Assembly (NCBI GenBank): GCA_030611885.1
Contig: JAUWOY010000020.1
Location: 1-50,598 of the forward strand
Origin: Chloroflexota bacterium
GTDB lineage: Bacteria; Chloroflexota; Anaerolineae; VGOG01
Direction of reading: 5' to 3'
Length of the DNA stretch: 50,598 nucleotides
Shown here: positions 15,396 through 23,005 of the stretch, in pieces
Position numbering within the stretch: the stretch's first letter is position 1
Layout: the number at the start of each line of letters is the position of its first letter
Translations under genes and position numbers: made by a program
The notes under the pieces: model-generated
What the model was told of the DNA's origin: nothing
The model's database searches: none
The model's input: only the letters and a program-made list of their open reading frames with translations

Positions 15396-15956
15396 ATGCA
15401 ATCTAACGAACAAAACATCTCAACACCAAAATTCTGCCCCCACTGCGCTGGCCGACTGGCTCCCCAGATGATTGACGAAAAGGAGCGCCTGGTCTGCCAG
15501 GAGTGCGGCTTCATCTTTTACATCAGCCCCAAAGTGGCCGCCGGCGCGCTGATAGAGGATGAGGGGCGAGTGGTCCTGGTGCGGCGAGGGATCGAGCCCC
15601 GCGCCGGCTACTGGGCGCTGCCGTCGGGCTTCGCCGAGTACGGCGAAACCATCGAGGAGACGGCCATCCGCGAGTGCCGCGAGGAGACGGGACTGGAGAT
15701 AGAATTGGATGACCTCCTGGGCGTATATTCTGTCAACAGTGACTTTTACGGGCATTTGATCCTGGTGCTCTACTCCGCCCACATGGTAGGCGGAGAGCTG
15801 ATGGCTGGCGACGATGCCAGCGAGGCCGGTCTTTTCGCGCCCGCCGAGCTGCCGAAAGATTTGGCTTTCCAGGCCCACTGCCAGGCATTGCGCGATTGGG
15901 GAAAAACCAGACCTGACAGGTTTTCCAAACCTGTCAGGTCTTGGAGGAGAGTGTGA
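15396..15956 (+). CDS. Nudix hydrolase with N-terminal zinc ribbon
   Basis: 186 residues. Two Cys pairs, CPHC (about 13) and CQEC (about 33), form a zinc ribbon as in NudC/NADH pyrophosphatase-like proteins. The Nudix box is GFAEYGETIEETAIRECREETGL split around residues 76-98, with the REETGL core intact. Substrates could be ADP-ribose, NADH or a nucleotide sugar; this is not decidable here. The C-terminal residues RPDRFSKPVRSW are encoded by a perfect inverted repeat, so the tail was probably altered by insertion. The stop lies 4 bp before the glycerate kinase start. Confidence 0.9.
   Translation: MQSNEQNISTPKFCPHCAGRLAPQMIDEKERLVCQECGFIFYISPKVAAGALIEDEGRVVLVRRGIEPRAGYWALPSGFAEYGETIEETAIRECREETGLEIELDDLLGVYSVNSDFYGHLILVLYSAHMVGGELMAGDDASEAGLFAPAELPKDLAFQAHCQALRDWGKTRPDRFSKPVRSWRRV
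15909..15941. repeat. perfect 15-bp inverted repeat (AGACCTGACAGGTTT)
   Basis: AGACCTGACAGGTTT and its exact complement are separated by TCC. The repeat forms the last codons of the Nudix gene. This palindrome recurs in many environmental bacterial genomes to my knowledge. Confidence 0.9.
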
Positions 15957-15960
15957 GGTG

Positions 15961-17322
15961 ATGACCCCCTTCAACCCTGAGGTACTCAAAAGCGGCAAGA
16001 CGAGAGAGCGACGAGAGCGGGCTTTGGCCGTCCTGTCCGCGGCCCTGGAAGCGGTAGACCCCGTTAAGGCCATCAAACGACAGGTTTCCCTCTCAGATGA
16101 CAGCCTGCACATCGGGCAGCGAGTTTATGACCTGGGTCGCTACCGAAATATCTACGTCATCGGCGGGGGCAAGGCGGGCGGCTCCATGGCCCAGGCCATC
16201 GAGGAGATCCTGGGGCAGCGCGTGACCGCCGGCCTGGTCAACGTCAAGTATGGCTACGGAGCGGAGACCGAGATCGTTCGCCTGAACGAGGCCGGCCACC
16301 CCATCCCCGATGCCGCCGGGATGGCCGGCACGAAGCAGATGGCGGAGTTGGCTCGCAAGGCCACAGACGAGGACCTGGTCATCTGCCTCATCTCAGGCGG
16401 GGGGTCAGCCCTGATGCCTCTGCCCGTAGAGGGAATCACTCTGGCGGATGTGAAATCGCTGACCGACGCCCTGCTGCGCTGTGGGGCCACCATCAACGAG
16501 ATCAACGCCGTGCGCAAGCATCTCTCCCAGATCAAAGGGGGGAATCTGGCACGCCTGGCCCACCCCGCCGAGATCGTCTCTCTCATCCTCTCCGACGTGG
16601 TGGGAAGCCCACTGGACGTCATCGCCTCCGGGCCGACGGTGCCCGATACCACCACCTTTGCCGATGCCTACGGCGTCATCGAGAAATACGGCCTGCTGGA
16701 AGAGCTCCCCAGGCCCATCGTCGAGCGGCTGCGGCGGGGCAAGGAGGGCGTCATTCCGGAAACACCCAAAGAGGGCACTGAGTATTTCACCCGCACTTAC
16801 AACCTGATCATCGCCAGCAACGAGGTCGCCGCTGAAGCGGCCACTACTAGAGCTGAGGAGCTAGGGTTTCACACCCTGCTGCTTTCCACTTTTGTCGAGG
16901 GCGAGGCCAGGGAAGTAGCTAAGGTCTTCGCCGCCGTCGCCAAGGAGATCATCAATTCGGGCCGCCCCCTGCCCCGGCCAGCCTGCGTGGTGGCCGGCGG
17001 GGAGACCACGGTCACCGTCCGAGGCAGTGGCCTGGGAGGTCGCAACCAGGAGATGGCCCTCAGCGCCGCCCTGGAGATCGCCGGCCTGGAGGACGTGATG
17101 ATCATACCCCTGGCCAGCGACGGCACCGATGGGCCTACCGACGCGGCCGGCGCCATCGCCGACGGCTCCACCCTGCGGCGAGCACAAGAAGCGGGCCTGT
17201 CGGCCACCCAGTACCTGGCCAACAACGATTCCTACCACTTTTTCCAGCAGTTGGGCGATCTGCTCATCACCGGGCCGACCAACACCAACGTTAATGATTT
17301 GACGTTCACTTTTGTGTTCTAG
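15961..17322 (+). CDS. glycerate 2-kinase (MOFRL family)
   Basis: 453 residues with both domains of the GckA/TtuD-like family. The N-terminal kinase part has NIYVIGGGKAGGSMAQAIE, EAGHPIPDAAG, ISGGGSALMPLPVEGI and RKHLSQIKGGNLARLA. The C-terminal MOFRL domain has VVAGGETTVTVRG, GGRNQEMALSAA, ASDGTDGPTDAAGA and TGPTNTNVNDL. It phosphorylates glycerate to 2-phosphoglycerate, which links hydroxypyruvate/glyoxylate metabolism to glycolysis and suits the SerA-type and class V aminotransferase genes at 2-4 kb. ATG 15961 follows GTGAGG. The gene directly follows the Nudix gene. Confidence 0.92.
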   Translation: MTPFNPEVLKSGKTRERRERALAVLSAALEAVDPVKAIKRQVSLSDDSLHIGQRVYDLGRYRNIYVIGGGKAGGSMAQAIEEILGQRVTAGLVNVKYGYGAETEIVRLNEAGHPIPDAAGMAGTKQMAELARKATDEDLVICLISGGGSALMPLPVEGITLADVKSLTDALLRCGATINEINAVRKHLSQIKGGNLARLAHPAEIVSLILSDVVGSPLDVIASGPTVPDTTTFADAYGVIEKYGLLEELPRPIVERLRRGKEGVIPETPKEGTEYFTRTYNLIIASNEVAAEAATTRAEELGFHTLLLSTFVEGEAREVAKVFAAVAKEIINSGRPLPRPACVVAGGETTVTVRGSGLGGRNQEMALSAALEIAGLEDVMIIPLASDGTDGPTDAAGAIADGSTLRRAQEAGLSATQYLANNDSYHFFQQLGDLLITGPTNTNVNDLTFTFVF

Positions 17323-17330
17323 CAAGTAAG

Positions 17331-17428
17331 AGAAACCAGGTTTTTCGCTCAAGAGTGTTTCTCAGGGTATCGAAGATGACAACAATTGCGCACATTCTGG
17401 ACAAAACGGGCTCAAAAACCTGGTTTCT
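17331..17428. repeat. AGAAACCAGGTTTTT inverted-repeat element, copy 2
   Basis: Arms AGAAACCAGGTTTTT (17331-17345) and AAAAACCTGGTTTCT (17414-17428). The right arm is inside the next gene and encodes part of its N terminus (KTWFLT). Confidence 0.85.
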
Positions 17429-18059
17429 GACCGGCGTCGCCCTGGCCCTGATCGGCTACTGGGGCCCCTGGGTGAATCACAAAACGGCTGCTCTGGTGCT
17501 GAGCGGGCTGGACATGGCCGAGTTTGTCAAGTTCCTGCCTGGCGTGAGAGCGGGCACGGAGTTCATGATCCGCGAGCTTTTCTACTTGCCCCCCTTGGCC
17601 GCCGCCCTGTGCCTGGCCCTGATAGGCAGCAGCCGGCACTTGCGCTATTCCCTGTGGGCCAGAGCGATCATGGTGATAACCGCTATCGGGCTGGCGATCA
17701 TCGTCCTGCCCCCCTACCCCTTCATCCTCCAGGCTCTAAGCTCAGACGAATTTCGCCGACAATTCCTGATGGGGACAGGCTGTTTGGCCATCATCGCGGC
17801 ATCCCTGCTCTACCGCCGCCTGCCGAGGGCCGTAGTGGCCGGCCTGCTGATAGCCGTCTCCCTGGCTGGGGCAATTCCCCCCTTGTGGCAATTTTTCTCC
17901 ATTCGCAGCGCGCTGGACAGGGTTTACGGCCAGCCCATCCACGTCGGCTGGGGGCTGTGGCTGATGGCCGTGGGGTTCCTGGTCGTGGCGGGGGCGGGAG
18001 GCTGGATATTGGGTATTGGATATTGGAGATTGGAAGGACCACCCGACCAACAGGCTTGA
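17376..18059 (+). CDS. polytopic membrane protein of unknown function
   Basis: A 227-residue protein with about six hydrophobic segments and no domain I recognise. The N terminus through KTWFLTG is encoded by the inverted-repeat element, and the C terminus (WILGIGYWRLEG) by a TTGGNNN heptamer array, so both ends of the gene are bounded by repeats. I chose ATG 17376; an upstream in-frame TTG at 17355 is also possible. No ribosome site is convincing. Aromatic and Pro residues are concentrated at helix ends as in genuine membrane proteins, so I judge it coding. Confidence 0.65.
   Translation: MTTIAHILDKTGSKTWFLTGVALALIGYWGPWVNHKTAALVLSGLDMAEFVKFLPGVRAGTEFMIRELFYLPPLAAALCLALIGSSRHLRYSLWARAIMVITAIGLAIIVLPPYPFILQALSSDEFRRQFLMGTGCLAIIAASLLYRRLPRAVVAGLLIAVSLAGAIPPLWQFFSIRSALDRVYGQPIHVGWGLWLMAVGFLVVAGAGGWILGIGYWRLEGPPDQQA
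18002..18036 (+). repeat. five TTGGNNN heptamers at a gene 3' end
   Basis: The units CTGGATA, TTGGGTA, TTGGATA, TTGGAGA and TTGGAAG run in exact 7-bp phase at the end of the membrane-protein gene. Confidence 0.85.
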
Positions 18060-18084
18060 CCGTGATCTCATACCGTGATAGAAT
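18056..18084 (+). promoter_or_regulatory. promoter of the 18112 gene
   Basis: TTGACC and TAGAAT are separated by 17 bp, 27 bp before the start codon. Confidence 0.7.
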
Positions 18085-18111
18085 AGCAAGCAAATAGTAG
18101 GAGGTGGAACA

Positions 18112-18681
18112 ATGGACAACGAAACCAAAAACACTCACGGAGGTGAAAAAGTGGAAGAGCAAGAGAGGGACGACATGGGCGACGTTACCGCTGAGACGGT
18201 GAACATCACCCAGGGGGGAGCCCGCAACGTGCAGGCGACCCATGTCACGTTGCGGCAGGCAGGAGCGCAATCCATCACCGCCGAGAACCTGCTTGTCCGA
18301 CAGGGAGGGGTGGTGAAGGCTCAGGCGGATCACCTGGAGATGCTCAGCGGAGGCATCGTTTTGGCCCGGACGCAGACAGCCCATCTCACCGCTTCGGAGG
18401 CGGGCGCTGTTCTTTCCGAAGGCGACGTGTCAATGGAGCAATCAGGGGCGCAACTGCTGATGGCTCGCGGCGACGTGACGATGGAGCAGAGCGGGGCAGT
18501 AGCGATGGTCGCTCGCAACGTGAGAGCCGAGAACAGCGGCGTAGTGTTTTTGCTCGCCAACGAGGTGGAAGGAACCGTCAACGCCACCTTTGGCCCGCGC
18601 GAGTCGGTCATCTTTGGCGCAGTGGCGGGGGCGGTGGCTGGGCTGGTGCTCTTGTTGGCCAAGCTGTCGCGGCGGGAGTAA
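18112..18681 (+). CDS. membrane-anchored protein of short beta-type repeats, function unknown
   Basis: 189 residues. Residues about 25-155 consist of irregular 13-17-residue units with a pattern such as VTLRQAGAQSITAENLLV, LEMLSGGIVLARTQ and VTMEQSGAVAMVARNV. Regularly spaced Gly/Ala and hydrophobic residues suggest a beta-helix like those of bactofilins or adhesin-type repeats. A single hydrophobic C-terminal segment (VIFGAVAGAVAGLVLLLA) followed by KLSRRE would anchor it. The ribosome site AGGAGGTGG is strong and a promoter lies upstream. No named family is claimed. It may be a scaffold or envelope polymer. Confidence 0.75.
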   Translation: MDNETKNTHGGEKVEEQERDDMGDVTAETVNITQGGARNVQATHVTLRQAGAQSITAENLLVRQGGVVKAQADHLEMLSGGIVLARTQTAHLTASEAGAVLSEGDVSMEQSGAQLLMARGDVTMEQSGAVAMVARNVRAENSGVVFLLANEVEGTVNATFGPRESVIFGAVAGAVAGLVLLLAKLSRRE

Positions 18682-19072
18682 GCGGCTACACTACAACGGA
18701 TTAAGAAACAAACGGATTGTTCCCGCCAGGCCATCCGTTATATTCCACCTGAGCCTTCGGACTATGGTTTTCAGGCCGGGGGCTCACGTCGAAACCGCGC
18801 TCCGTTTTGCGCCATTGCTGTACCGCGTTTCATGCGGAAAAATCGTGGCATAACCATGGAGAACCTAAAGATCGCCTACGCCCGTCGGCATTTCGAGGCC
18901 CTTGAAGTGGATTACGACGTGGCGACCAGCGCGGAGGAGTTTCGTCAGAAGGTCTTGGAAGAACACCACAAGTCAGCCACGAATTTCACGAGTTAACACG
19001 AAAAATAAAGATTAGTGAAAGCCGTTTCCACTTCCGAGTTCGTGTAATTCGTGGCAAAAACGGGAAGATAAA
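18682..19072. other. 391-bp gap with a truncated ORF and a hairpin repeat
   Basis: It contains a 46-codon reading frame from 18856 to 18996 (MENLKIAYARRHFEALEVDY...), whose last eight residues come from the hairpin element at 18976. It looks like the start of a gene cut off by the insertion. The first 170 bp have nothing recognisable. Confidence 0.5.
18976..19055. repeat. inverted repeat, CCACGAATT...AATTCGTGG type
   Basis: GCCACGAATTTCACGAGTT..ACACGAA on the left pairs with TTCGTGTAATTCGTGGC on the right (19039-19055). It truncates the small reading frame before it. Confidence 0.75.
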
Positions 19073-19564
19073 ATGACTTCATCAAAATCCAGGAAGGCTG
19101 AGCGAAGGCGAAGACGTAGGCGTAAGCGGAGGCAGAAACCGCTGGAGGGCCTCAAGCGCAAGCTGGAGCAAGGCCTCCTTCAAGGGCAAGAGTTTGTTAT
19201 TGAGCCGAGCGGAGAAGTGAAGATGTCCGAGGTGCTGACGGCCTTTGTAGAACCGTACCTCGAATCCGCCAACACAGAAGAAAATTATCGAAAGCTGTTG
19301 ATGCTGGCCATCGTGGCCTGGAACGCCGCCTTGTTGCCCAAAGAAGATCAGCAAGATATAGTTGACAAGGCTGTAAAAGCAATACCAGCAACCAGTTGGG
19401 CAATGAGAGCGTACATGAAATCATTCATGAGCGAGCTAATCGAAAGAAAGAAGACGTATTTCTCCGAGTACACGCGAATGATACTTGATTTTGAGCTAAC
19501 AGACCTGGGAGAAAACTATCACTTATCTGTCGCTTCAACTCTGGAAAAGCCGCCCTCGCCGTAG
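19073..19564 (+). CDS. hypothetical protein with very basic N terminus
   Basis: 163 residues. The first 25 are almost purely Arg/Lys (KAERRRRRRRKRRQK), which suggests nucleic-acid or ribosome contact. The rest is predicted helical with no motif I recognise (LTAFVEPYLESANTEENYRKLL, then AIVAWNAALLPKEDQQDIV). The start at ATG 19073 directly follows the hairpin repeat, so its own promoter may lie in or before that element. Codon usage resembles neighbouring genes, which supports real coding. Confidence 0.65.
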   Translation: MTSSKSRKAERRRRRRRKRRQKPLEGLKRKLEQGLLQGQEFVIEPSGEVKMSEVLTAFVEPYLESANTEENYRKLLMLAIVAWNAALLPKEDQQDIVDKAVKAIPATSWAMRAYMKSFMSELIERKKTYFSEYTRMILDFELTDLGENYHLSVASTLEKPPSP

Positions 19565-19666
19565 TACAATATTCTGGGACGTGCAACTGTCGCAAAGGCG
19601 GGAGACCGCAAAGGAGCGTGGTTTCTGTATCGAGAAATGTCCGAATCCTGGTAGTGAGGAGGAAGA

Positions 19667-20650
19667 ATGACCACAGAGGCAATGGACCCGAGTGAAGTTC
19701 GCTTTTTTAGTGGCAGTTCCCACCCCCAACTGGCCGCCGATATCGCCAGGTATCTAGGAGTACCGCTCGACCAGACTCACATCGCCCGCTTTAGCAACGA
19801 TAATCTGTACATCCAACTTGGTGCCAGCGTGCGTTCGCGCACGGTGTTCATTGTCCAGTCACTCTCTCCCCCCGTGAACGATCATCTGGTCGAACTGCTG
19901 ATGATGTTGGACATTGCCCGAGCAGCGTCAGCTAAAGAGGTTCACGCTATCATCCCCTACTTCTCCTTTGCCCGTTCCGACAAGAAAGATGCTCCCCGTA
20001 TCTCCATCACCGCCCGGCTGGTAGCCGATCTACTGCAGACGGCTGGGGCTACGCACGTGATGACCATGATGCTTCACTCGCCGCAGGTACACGGTTTCTT
20101 CAGTGTGCCAACCGACCCGCTCAGCAGCCGACCCGTTTTCAGACGGTATTTTCAGCAGCGCGATTTGTCGAGCACAATTGTGGTTGCAGCAGATATGGGG
20201 CACGCCAAGTCGGCGGCTCGCTTCGCCAGAGAGTTGAGCCTGCCAGTTGCGGCAGGTGACAAAGAACGGGTCTCTGATACAGAGGTACACATTAGCGGAT
20301 TAGTCGGTCAACAAGTACAGGATTGCAGACGGGCCTTGATTTTTGACGATGAAATCGCTACTGGTGGATCAGTCCTCGAAATGAGCAAGCTCTTAATCGA
20401 GTATGGTATTCAAGAGATATGGACAGTCTGCACTCACGGGGTCTTTACACGAGGGGGACTCAAAAAGCTGGCCGCCGTTCCTCAGATCACAGAGATTGTG
20501 ACGACGGATACAGTTTATATCCCTCCAGAGAAGCGCCATCCTAAACTGCACGTGCTCTCTGTGGCCCACGTTTTTGGTGAAGCGATTCGCCGCAACTATC
20601 TGCGACAGTCCATTGGAGATCTGTTTGTCTTTGGAGAAGAGAATCCGTAG
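19667..20650 (+). CDS. divergent ribose-phosphate pyrophosphokinase (PRPP synthetase) paralogue
   Basis: 327 residues with the overall Prs layout: VRFFSGSSHPQLAADIA at the start, VFIVQSLSPPVNDHLVELLMMLDIARAASA, IIPYFSFARSDKK and a PRPP-loop-like LIFDDEIATGGS (about 226). Several landmark positions differ from standard Prs. FSDGE is FSNDN, the KRR flexible-loop motif is DKERV, and the phosphate loop is DEIATGG rather than DxxDTAGT. It may therefore be a catalytically altered or regulatory Prs-like protein rather than the housekeeping enzyme. ATG 19667 follows GAGGAGGAAG. It stands alone. Confidence 0.75.
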   Translation: MTTEAMDPSEVRFFSGSSHPQLAADIARYLGVPLDQTHIARFSNDNLYIQLGASVRSRTVFIVQSLSPPVNDHLVELLMMLDIARAASAKEVHAIIPYFSFARSDKKDAPRISITARLVADLLQTAGATHVMTMMLHSPQVHGFFSVPTDPLSSRPVFRRYFQQRDLSSTIVVAADMGHAKSAARFARELSLPVAAGDKERVSDTEVHISGLVGQQVQDCRRALIFDDEIATGGSVLEMSKLLIEYGIQEIWTVCTHGVFTRGGLKKLAAVPQITEIVTTDTVYIPPEKRHPKLHVLSVAHVFGEAIRRNYLRQSIGDLFVFGEENP

Positions 20651-20669
20651 GCACAAAGCAGGGAGTGTT

Positions 20670-20886
20670 ATGACAACCGGAGACCTACAGCAAGCCAACG
20701 AAGAGACCAGAGAGGCGTGGAACCAGAACGCGGCCTTCTGGGACGAGCGCATGGGCGAGGATCGAATTGCTGGAGAAGCAAGGAGCCACCGTCGCCGCGA
20801 TCGCCACCATTAACGTGGACGACAATGAGCTCACTCGCTCACTTCGGAATGGGTATAGATTCGTTTCGGTCTGGGATCGGGACTAG
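20670..20886 (+). pseudogene. methyltransferase N-terminal fragment fused by deletion to the tail of another gene
   Basis: From ATG 20670 the frame reads MTTGDLQQANEETREAW, NQNAAFWDERMGED, which is the usual beginning of a class I SAM methyltransferase, then loses similarity at about 20758 and stops at 20813. In a different frame, 20761-20886 reads like a protein tail (IELLEKQGATVAAIATINVD, LRNGYRFVSVWDRD, stop). The simplest explanation is a deletion joining two genes. Neither part should be functional. The donor of the tail was not identified. Confidence 0.65.
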
Positions 20887-20904
20887 CATGTAAGAAGGAG
20901 AAGA

Positions 20905-21684
20905 GTGAATATTCGAGAGTACAATCGCCTGGCGTGGAACAAGGAAGTTGAGCGCGGGAATCAATGGACTGTTCCAGTCAGCAAGGAGGCTATCGCCGCC
21001 GCCAGGCAAGGTCAATGGGAGATCATCTTGACGCCGACGAAACCGGTTCCCAGGGAATGGTTCCCCGATTTGAAAGGTCTCGATGTCCTTTGCCTGGCTT
21101 CGGGCGGAGGGCAGCAAGGCCCGATCCTGGCTGCGGCTGGGGCAAATGTGACCGTCCTCGACAACTCGCCCAGGCAGTTGGAGCAGGACCGCCTCGTCGC
21201 CGAGAGGGACTCGCTCGCCATCACCACGGTCGAAGGCGACATGGCCGACCTTTCGATGTTCCCCGACCACAGCTTTGACCTCATCGTGCATCCCGTCTCC
21301 AACGTGTTTGTCCCCGACGTCCGGCCAGTGTGGGCGGAAGCGTTTCGGGTGCTGCGGCATGGTGGAGCGCTGCTGGCCGGTTTCGACAATCCGGCGATTC
21401 ATCTCTTTGACTACGACCTCGCTGACCGCACTGGCATTCTCCAGGTCAAGTACGCCCTCCCCTACTCCGACCTGACCAGCTTGACCGCAGAGGAAAGGCA
21501 GCGACGTACTGATGAGGGATTTCCTCTTGAGTTCAGCCACACCTTGGAGGACCAGATTGGCGGGCAACTCGACGTTGGCTTTGTGATCACTGGTTTTTAC
21601 GAGGATTCATACGGTGAGGAGGAAGGCGACATACTGGCGAACTACATGCACATTTTCATCGCCACGCGGGCGATCAAACCTTAA
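20905..21684 (+). CDS. class I SAM-dependent methyltransferase
   Basis: 259 residues with a Rossmann methyltransferase core. Motif I is [21 protein letters not shown] (split here: VLCLASGGG), an acidic residue follows in VTVLDNSP, and motif II/III lies in [20 protein letters not shown] and [13 protein letters not shown]. The C-terminal part with [16 protein letters not shown] and GFYED is seen in small-molecule methyltransferases of the Methyltransf_11/25 type. The substrate is unknown. The start is GTG 20905 with AAGGAGAAG upstream. It lies next to a decayed methyltransferase, so this may be a remnant of a former tandem pair. Confidence 0.85.
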   Translation: MNIREYNRLAWNKEVERGNQWTVPVSKEAIAAARQGQWEIILTPTKPVPREWFPDLKGLDVLCLASGGGQQGPILAAAGANVTVLDNSPRQLEQDRLVAERDSLAITTVEGDMADLSMFPDHSFDLIVHPVSNVFVPDVRPVWAEAFRVLRHGGALLAGFDNPAIHLFDYDLADRTGILQVKYALPYSDLTSLTAEERQRRTDEGFPLEFSHTLEDQIGGQLDVGFVITGFYEDSYGEEEGDILANYMHIFIATRAIKP

Positions 21685-21686
21685 TA

Positions 21687-21752
21687 CTGGATATTGGAAG
21701 ATTGGTAGATTGGTTTCCCAGTTTCCCAATTTACCAGTTTGGAGATTGGATT
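21687..21752 (+). repeat. TTGGNNN/TTTCCCA heptamer-octamer array
   Basis: CTGGATA, TTGGAAG, ATTGGTAG and ATTGGTTT units are followed by TTTCCCA, TTTCCCA and TTTACCA and again TTGGAGA and TTGGATT. The array ends exactly at the trmO start codon. Confidence 0.75.
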
Positions 21753-22232
21753 GTGGAAATCAGCTATCGGCCCATTGGCATAATTCATAGCCCGTTCACA
21801 AACATCGAGGGTATGCCCATCCAACCCACGGGGGCTGCCGGAATTCGAGGCACGGTCGAGGTTTTCCCCGAATTCGCCGAGGGATTGAAAGACCTGGACG
21901 GCTTCTCCCACATCATCTTGCTCTACCATTTTCACCGAGTCCAAGGGGCCAAGCTCGTCGCCACCCCCTTCATGGATCCCCAGCCTCGCGGAGTTTTTGC
22001 CACCCGAGCTCCAAAGCGTCCCAACCCCATCGGGCTGTCCATCGTGAAACTGCTAGGCATCGAGCAAAACGTCCTGTACATCGAGAATGTGGACGTTCTT
22101 GACGGAACGCCTTTGCTGGACATCAAGCCGTATGTGCCAGAGTTTGATCATCATCCAGCCGACCGAGTGGGCTGGCTGGAACAGGCCAAAGGGCAAGTCC
22201 GGCGCCAGAAGTCTGACAGCAGGTTTCGATGA
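21753..22232 (+). CDS. trmO: tRNA (N6-threonylcarbamoyladenosine37-N6)-methyltransferase TrmO (TsaA/YaeB family)
   Basis: 159 residues of the single-domain TsaA-like beta-barrel. Family landmarks are YRPIGIIHSPF at the start, KDLDGFSHIILLYHFH, the RAPKRPNPIGLS loop and the DVLDGTPLLDIKPYVPEFD motif. It methylates t6A37 in tRNA using SAM. The likely start is GTG 21753, because everything upstream in frame is encoded by a heptamer array. The ribosome site (GGAGATTGGA) is itself within the repeat, so repeat changes could affect translation. Some relatives act on other substrates, so the exact tRNA role is from family knowledge. Confidence 0.9.
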   Translation: MEISYRPIGIIHSPFTNIEGMPIQPTGAAGIRGTVEVFPEFAEGLKDLDGFSHIILLYHFHRVQGAKLVATPFMDPQPRGVFATRAPKRPNPIGLSIVKLLGIEQNVLYIENVDVLDGTPLLDIKPYVPEFDHHPADRVGWLEQAKGQVRRQKSDSRFR

Positions 22233-22243
22233 TTCAGATCTTT

Positions 22244-22350
22244 AGAACAAACCTGAAGTTTTGATATAGGGCTCTAGCACCCGTCCCCGGGTGCGTTTTT
22301 AGCGGCCCGAGGACGGGCCTTGGAGCTTATATCAAAATTCCAGAACAAAC
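22244..22350. repeat. hairpin element flanked by 9-bp direct repeats
   Basis: TTTTGATATA (22259-22268) and TATATCAAAA (22328-22337) begin an imperfect inverted repeat that continues with CCCGTCC/GGACGGG. Directly repeated AGAACAAAC at 22244-22252 and 22342-22350 flanks it, as a target duplication would. Confidence 0.7.
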
Positions 22351-22366
22351 TCAAGGAGGGTGAAAA

Positions 22367-23005
22367 ATGACAACCCGATATCCCTTCGATTGGCTTTCCA
22401 CCTCTGGGCAGAAGCGTGCGTTCGTAGTCCTTCTCATCCTGACGCTGGTCGTAATGGTGAGCCTGAACGCCCTGGGCGGCCCTCTTAACACCGAGGTTGC
22501 ACCGGCGGGCATCGTCTCATTCGAGCTCGCAGGAGAGCTGGCCCTCGCTCAGAGCATGGTCGAGTCGTGGGGGCCGACGGGCCAGGTCTACGCCGGCCTG
22601 AATCTCGGTCTTGATTACCTCTTTCTCGTCGCCTACTCAAGCTCCATCGCCCTGGGCTGCGTGTTGGTGGCTCGTGGTCTCAATAAATCCGATGCTGCTC
22701 GGCCTGGATCGCCAGATCCAGGCCGCAAGTGGGGATTTGGCAATCCCCTTAGAGCAATATCAGACGCGGGAGTGCTCCTGGCCTGGGCGCAGTTTGGCGC
22801 CGCGCTGCTGGATGCCGTGGAGAACTACGCCCTCATCCGGGTTCTGCTGGGGTCTCAGCAAGCATTGTGGCCTGCGGTAGCTCGCTGGTGCGCCATACCG
22901 AAGTTCTCGATCGTAGCCGCTGGCCTCGCCTACATCGGCATCGGTGCTGTCTTGGCTGTGGTGGCAAAGGCTCGCAGACCCAAAGAAAAGGAGCACACTA
23001 AATGA
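22367..23005 (+). CDS. membrane protein of unknown function
   Basis: 212 residues with four hydrophobic segments (about 18-38, 78-100, 130-150 and 178-200). No family is recognised. The polar loop between segments 2 and 3 (SDAARPGSPDPGRKWGFGNP) looks like an insertion. The ATG at 22367 has an AAGGAGGGTG site. The stop overlaps the start of the aminotransferase by 4 bp, so the two are translationally linked. Confidence 0.75.
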   Translation: MTTRYPFDWLSTSGQKRAFVVLLILTLVVMVSLNALGGPLNTEVAPAGIVSFELAGELALAQSMVESWGPTGQVYAGLNLGLDYLFLVAYSSSIALGCVLVARGLNKSDAARPGSPDPGRKWGFGNPLRAISDAGVLLAWAQFGAALLDAVENYALIRVLLGSQQALWPAVARWCAIPKFSIVAAGLAYIGIGAVLAVVAKARRPKEKEHTK

